Below, piece by piece: positions 19,791 through 21,246 of a DNA stretch of 21,246 nt; within the stretch, counting starts at the first letter, position 1; each line of letters opens with the position of its first letter. The translations under genes were made by a program, and so were the position numbers. The notes under the pieces are model-generated. The model did no database searches. It was not told the DNA's origin and saw only the letters and a program-made list of their open reading frames with translations. The DNA is taken from IMG/VR virus record IMGVR_UViG_3300044701_002018, positions 1 to 21,246 of that record, one strand, 5' to 3'. This DNA comes from a virus.

Positions 19791-20082
19791 TTTAAACGCA
19801 AAATCCCAATGGGAATCTATTTTAAAATCAGTCGAGAAAAAAGAAATTCCTATTACAATGTTAGAAAGTGTCAATGTAAATCTAACTGACGGAACTATTG
19901 TTAACATTAACATTAAAGAACTTCTATTAGAAGGAAATGATCCTGATCTCTTAGAGACTATGTTAAAAGCCAAACTCAGTCAGTTAGATTATATCATTGA
20001 AGACATTGATTTTTTTATTTCTGTATCTGCTGTGCAAAAAGCAGTTCAGCCTGCTACCGACGAATTATTAAAAAATTTATGA
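19747..20082 (+). CDS. Conserved phage protein of unknown function
   Basis: A 111-residue protein beginning 44 bases inside the previous gene, with a Lys-rich start and a well-formed domain: WESILKSVEKKEIPITMLESVNVNLTDGTIVNINIKELL at about 22-60 and YIIEDIDFFISVSAVQKAVQPATDELLKNL at the end. The '.vPi.ml..v.v.L.DGt.v.i.i.elL' part suggests a beta-rich fold that binds a partner. The real start may be a few codons later, which would shorten the overlap. It overlaps the dihydrofolate reductase gene by ATGA. Confidence 0.75.
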   Translation: MPEQKPKKQKSKRLNLNAKSQWESILKSVEKKEIPITMLESVNVNLTDGTIVNINIKELLLEGNDPDLLETMLKAKLSQLDYIIEDIDFFISVSAVQKAVQPATDELLKNL

Positions 20083-20588
20083 TATGTACTATATTTGCCA
20101 CAGACCAGGTGGGAACATTTGGTAATCGTGGGACATTGCCTTGGCCTATGCACAAAGAAGATATGGACTGGTTTCGAGATCATACTCACAATCAAGTTGT
20201 AGTTATGGGCAGAAAAACTTGGGATGATCCTAAAATGCGAAAACCGTTGCCGGATCGAATTAATTGTGTTATTACAAACAAACCATTGAATGGTTATCCA
20301 ACTGTTAGACGCTTGTCTGGTGACTACAAACAGCAGATACGCGAACTTAAAGAACTATTTCCAGGAAAAAATATTTTTATAATTGGCGGACCCGATATAA
20401 TATTTGAATGTAAAGATTTGATCGATTACGCATATATTACACATCGAAGAGGTGCAGCATTTAGTGATGTTCGAATTGATTTAAGAGCATTTATGACTGG
20501 AATGCGTATCATAAGTTCTAGACCTAGCACAGATAAAATGTTAAACTTTAGTGTATACAAAAACGTAGATATCTTTAGACCTTTATAA
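20079..20588 (+). CDS. Dihydrofolate reductase
   Basis: Reduces dihydrofolate to tetrahydrofolate with NADPH, regenerating the cofactor used by thymidylate synthase. The 169-residue protein has the family blocks: GTLPWPMHKEDMDWF at 18-32 (D28 in the place of E. coli D27), VVVMGRKTWDDP at 40-51, LPDRINCVITNK at 57-68, and NIFIIGGPDIIF at 98-109 with the double Gly of the NADPH site. Length is normal (E. coli 159). The stop is directly followed by the thymidylate synthase ATG, so the two are co-translated, as in T4 (frd-td). Confidence 0.95.
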   Translation: MICTIFATDQVGTFGNRGTLPWPMHKEDMDWFRDHTHNQVVVMGRKTWDDPKMRKPLPDRINCVITNKPLNGYPTVRRLSGDYKQQIRELKELFPGKNIFIIGGPDIIFECKDLIDYAYITHRRGAAFSDVRIDLRAFMTGMRIISSRPSTDKMLNFSVYKNVDIFRPL

Positions 20589-21246
20589 ATGGAACAACAA
20601 TACTTAACAGCATTGCGTGATGTTTTAGAAACAGGGACACGCAGAGATGATCGCACGGGCATAGGTACCATAAGCAAGTTTGGTATGCAACAACGCTATG
20701 ATCTGTCCAAAGGTTTTCCTGCTGTTACTACAAAGAAACTGGCCTGGAACGCAGTAGTCGGCGAGCTGCTTTGGATGATTGAAGGTTCAGGTGATGAACG
20801 TAGACTAGCCGAAATTACGCACGGTACTAGAGATGGTGTTGTAACTATTTGGACTCCTAATGCTCTTGCTCCTTATTGGAAAACAAAGGCAAAATACAAT
20901 GGTGACCTAGGCCGTGTGTACGGTGTACAATGGCGTAAATGGCGTGCCATTAAGCCTAGAGAAACTGAAGGAACTTTCAAAGACAGTTTTGGTACTACTT
21001 ATCGCAGAACAGGTAACAATGTAGAAGTAAGAGAAGTCGATCAACTAAGAAATCTAATCGACGGAATTCAAGCAGATCCATACGGACGAAGACATATATT
21101 AACAGCGTGGAACCCTGGTGAATTAGAAGCCATGGCTCTGCCCCCGTGTCACTGCTTTGCACAGTTTTATGTAGCAGATGGCAAACTCAGTTGTCAGATG
21201 TATCAAAGAAGTTGCGACATGTTTCTAGGTGTACCTTTTAATATCG
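20589..21246 (+). CDS. thyA: Thymidylate synthase, 3' end beyond the window
   Basis: Converts dUMP to dTMP with methylene-tetrahydrofolate; dihydrofolate is then recycled by the adjacent reductase. The 219 residues in the window match Thy[16 protein letters not shown] at 18-32, FPAVTTKKL at 43-51, [11 protein letters not shown] at 58-68, [11 protein letters not shown] at 108-118, [14 protein letters not shown] at 163-176 (R167, R168 bind the phosphate) and LPPCHCF at 184-190 with catalytic C187. An Arg/Thr-rich insertion of about 30 residues follows GVQWRKWR (about 120-148). The frame is open to the last base, so roughly the last 60-90 residues are missing. Confidence 0.96.
   Translation, partial: MEQQYLTALRDVLETGTRRDDRTGIGTISKFGMQQRYDLSKGFPAVTTKKLAWNAVVGELLWMIEGSGDERRLAEITHGTRDGVVTIWTPNALAPYWKTKAKYNGDLGRVYGVQWRKWRAIKPRETEGTFKDSFGTTYRRTGNNVEVREVDQLRNLIDGIQADPYGRRHILTAWNPGELEAMALPPCHCFAQFYVADGKLSCQMYQRSCDMFLGVPFNI

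Noticed and set aside
1-21246. tRNA genes, CRISPR arrays, insertion sequences, integrase or attachment sites
   Set aside because: Intergenic gaps are short and no cloverleaf, regularly spaced repeats, transposase or integrase signature was seen by eye; a tRNA scan was not possible.

Overview
The window looks like a piece of a tailed-phage genome (probably a T4-like myovirus of the kind that infects aquatic Gram-negative bacteria). The evidence is as follows. Every convincing gene lies on the + strand. Genes are packed with 1-20 base overlaps, often ATGA or TAATG. Many are small proteins of unknown function typical of such phages. Nucleotide and DNA metabolism genes typical of T4-like phages are present: a 5'-3' exonuclease/RNase H, dihydrofolate reductase and thymidylate synthase. 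The DNA is AT-rich by eye. No capsid, tail or terminase gene is seen, so this is metabolic/early/accessory territory. An environmental or metagenomic origin is possible; the host cannot be named from the sequence.

Layout. (1) 1-2336: 3' part of a DegT-type PLP aminotransferase, GTP cyclohydrolase I (folE), a Bax-inhibitor-1-like membrane protein and two small unknowns, closed by a strong terminator. (2) 2344-4337: a promoter built into that terminator drives a 644-residue subtilisin-family (S8) protease with a signal peptide and a C-terminal region resembling an outer-membrane beta-barrel. (3) 4340-7769: a phosphoribosyltransferase, a His-rich unknown, an unannotated 59-residue protein, queD, a small unknown, queE, a DUF2061-like membrane protein and a conserved unknown. 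(4) 7766-9399: two adjacent SGNH-like proteins. (5) 9417-13357: T4 Rnh-like 5'-3' nuclease, a 45-residue membrane protein, a DUF3307-like membrane protein and a run of small conserved phage unknowns. (6) 13364-14600: three short genes, each with its own sigma70-like promoter, in DNA unusually dense in the pentamer GTTGC/GCAAC. (7) 14624-17427: MoxR-type AAA+ ATPase and a VWA protein that also carries an HExxH metallopeptidase motif. (8) 17428-20082: small membrane proteins and conserved unknowns. (9) 20079-end: dihydrofolate reductase and the 5' part of thymidylate synthase.

How the genes fit together. FolE, QueD and QueE are the first three steps from GTP towards 7-deazaguanines (preQ0), the route phages use for modified guanines in DNA. 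QueC and a DNA-inserting enzyme (DpdA type) are not in the window. QueD and QueE both depart from the textbook metal-ligand patterns. DHFR and ThyA form a dTMP synthesis pair. MoxR and the VWA/metallopeptidase protein form a chaperone-like pair whose target is unknown. The most unusual items are the secreted S8 protease with its terminator-embedded promoter, the GTTGC/GCAAC-rich promoter-dense segment, and the QueD with substituted zinc ligands.
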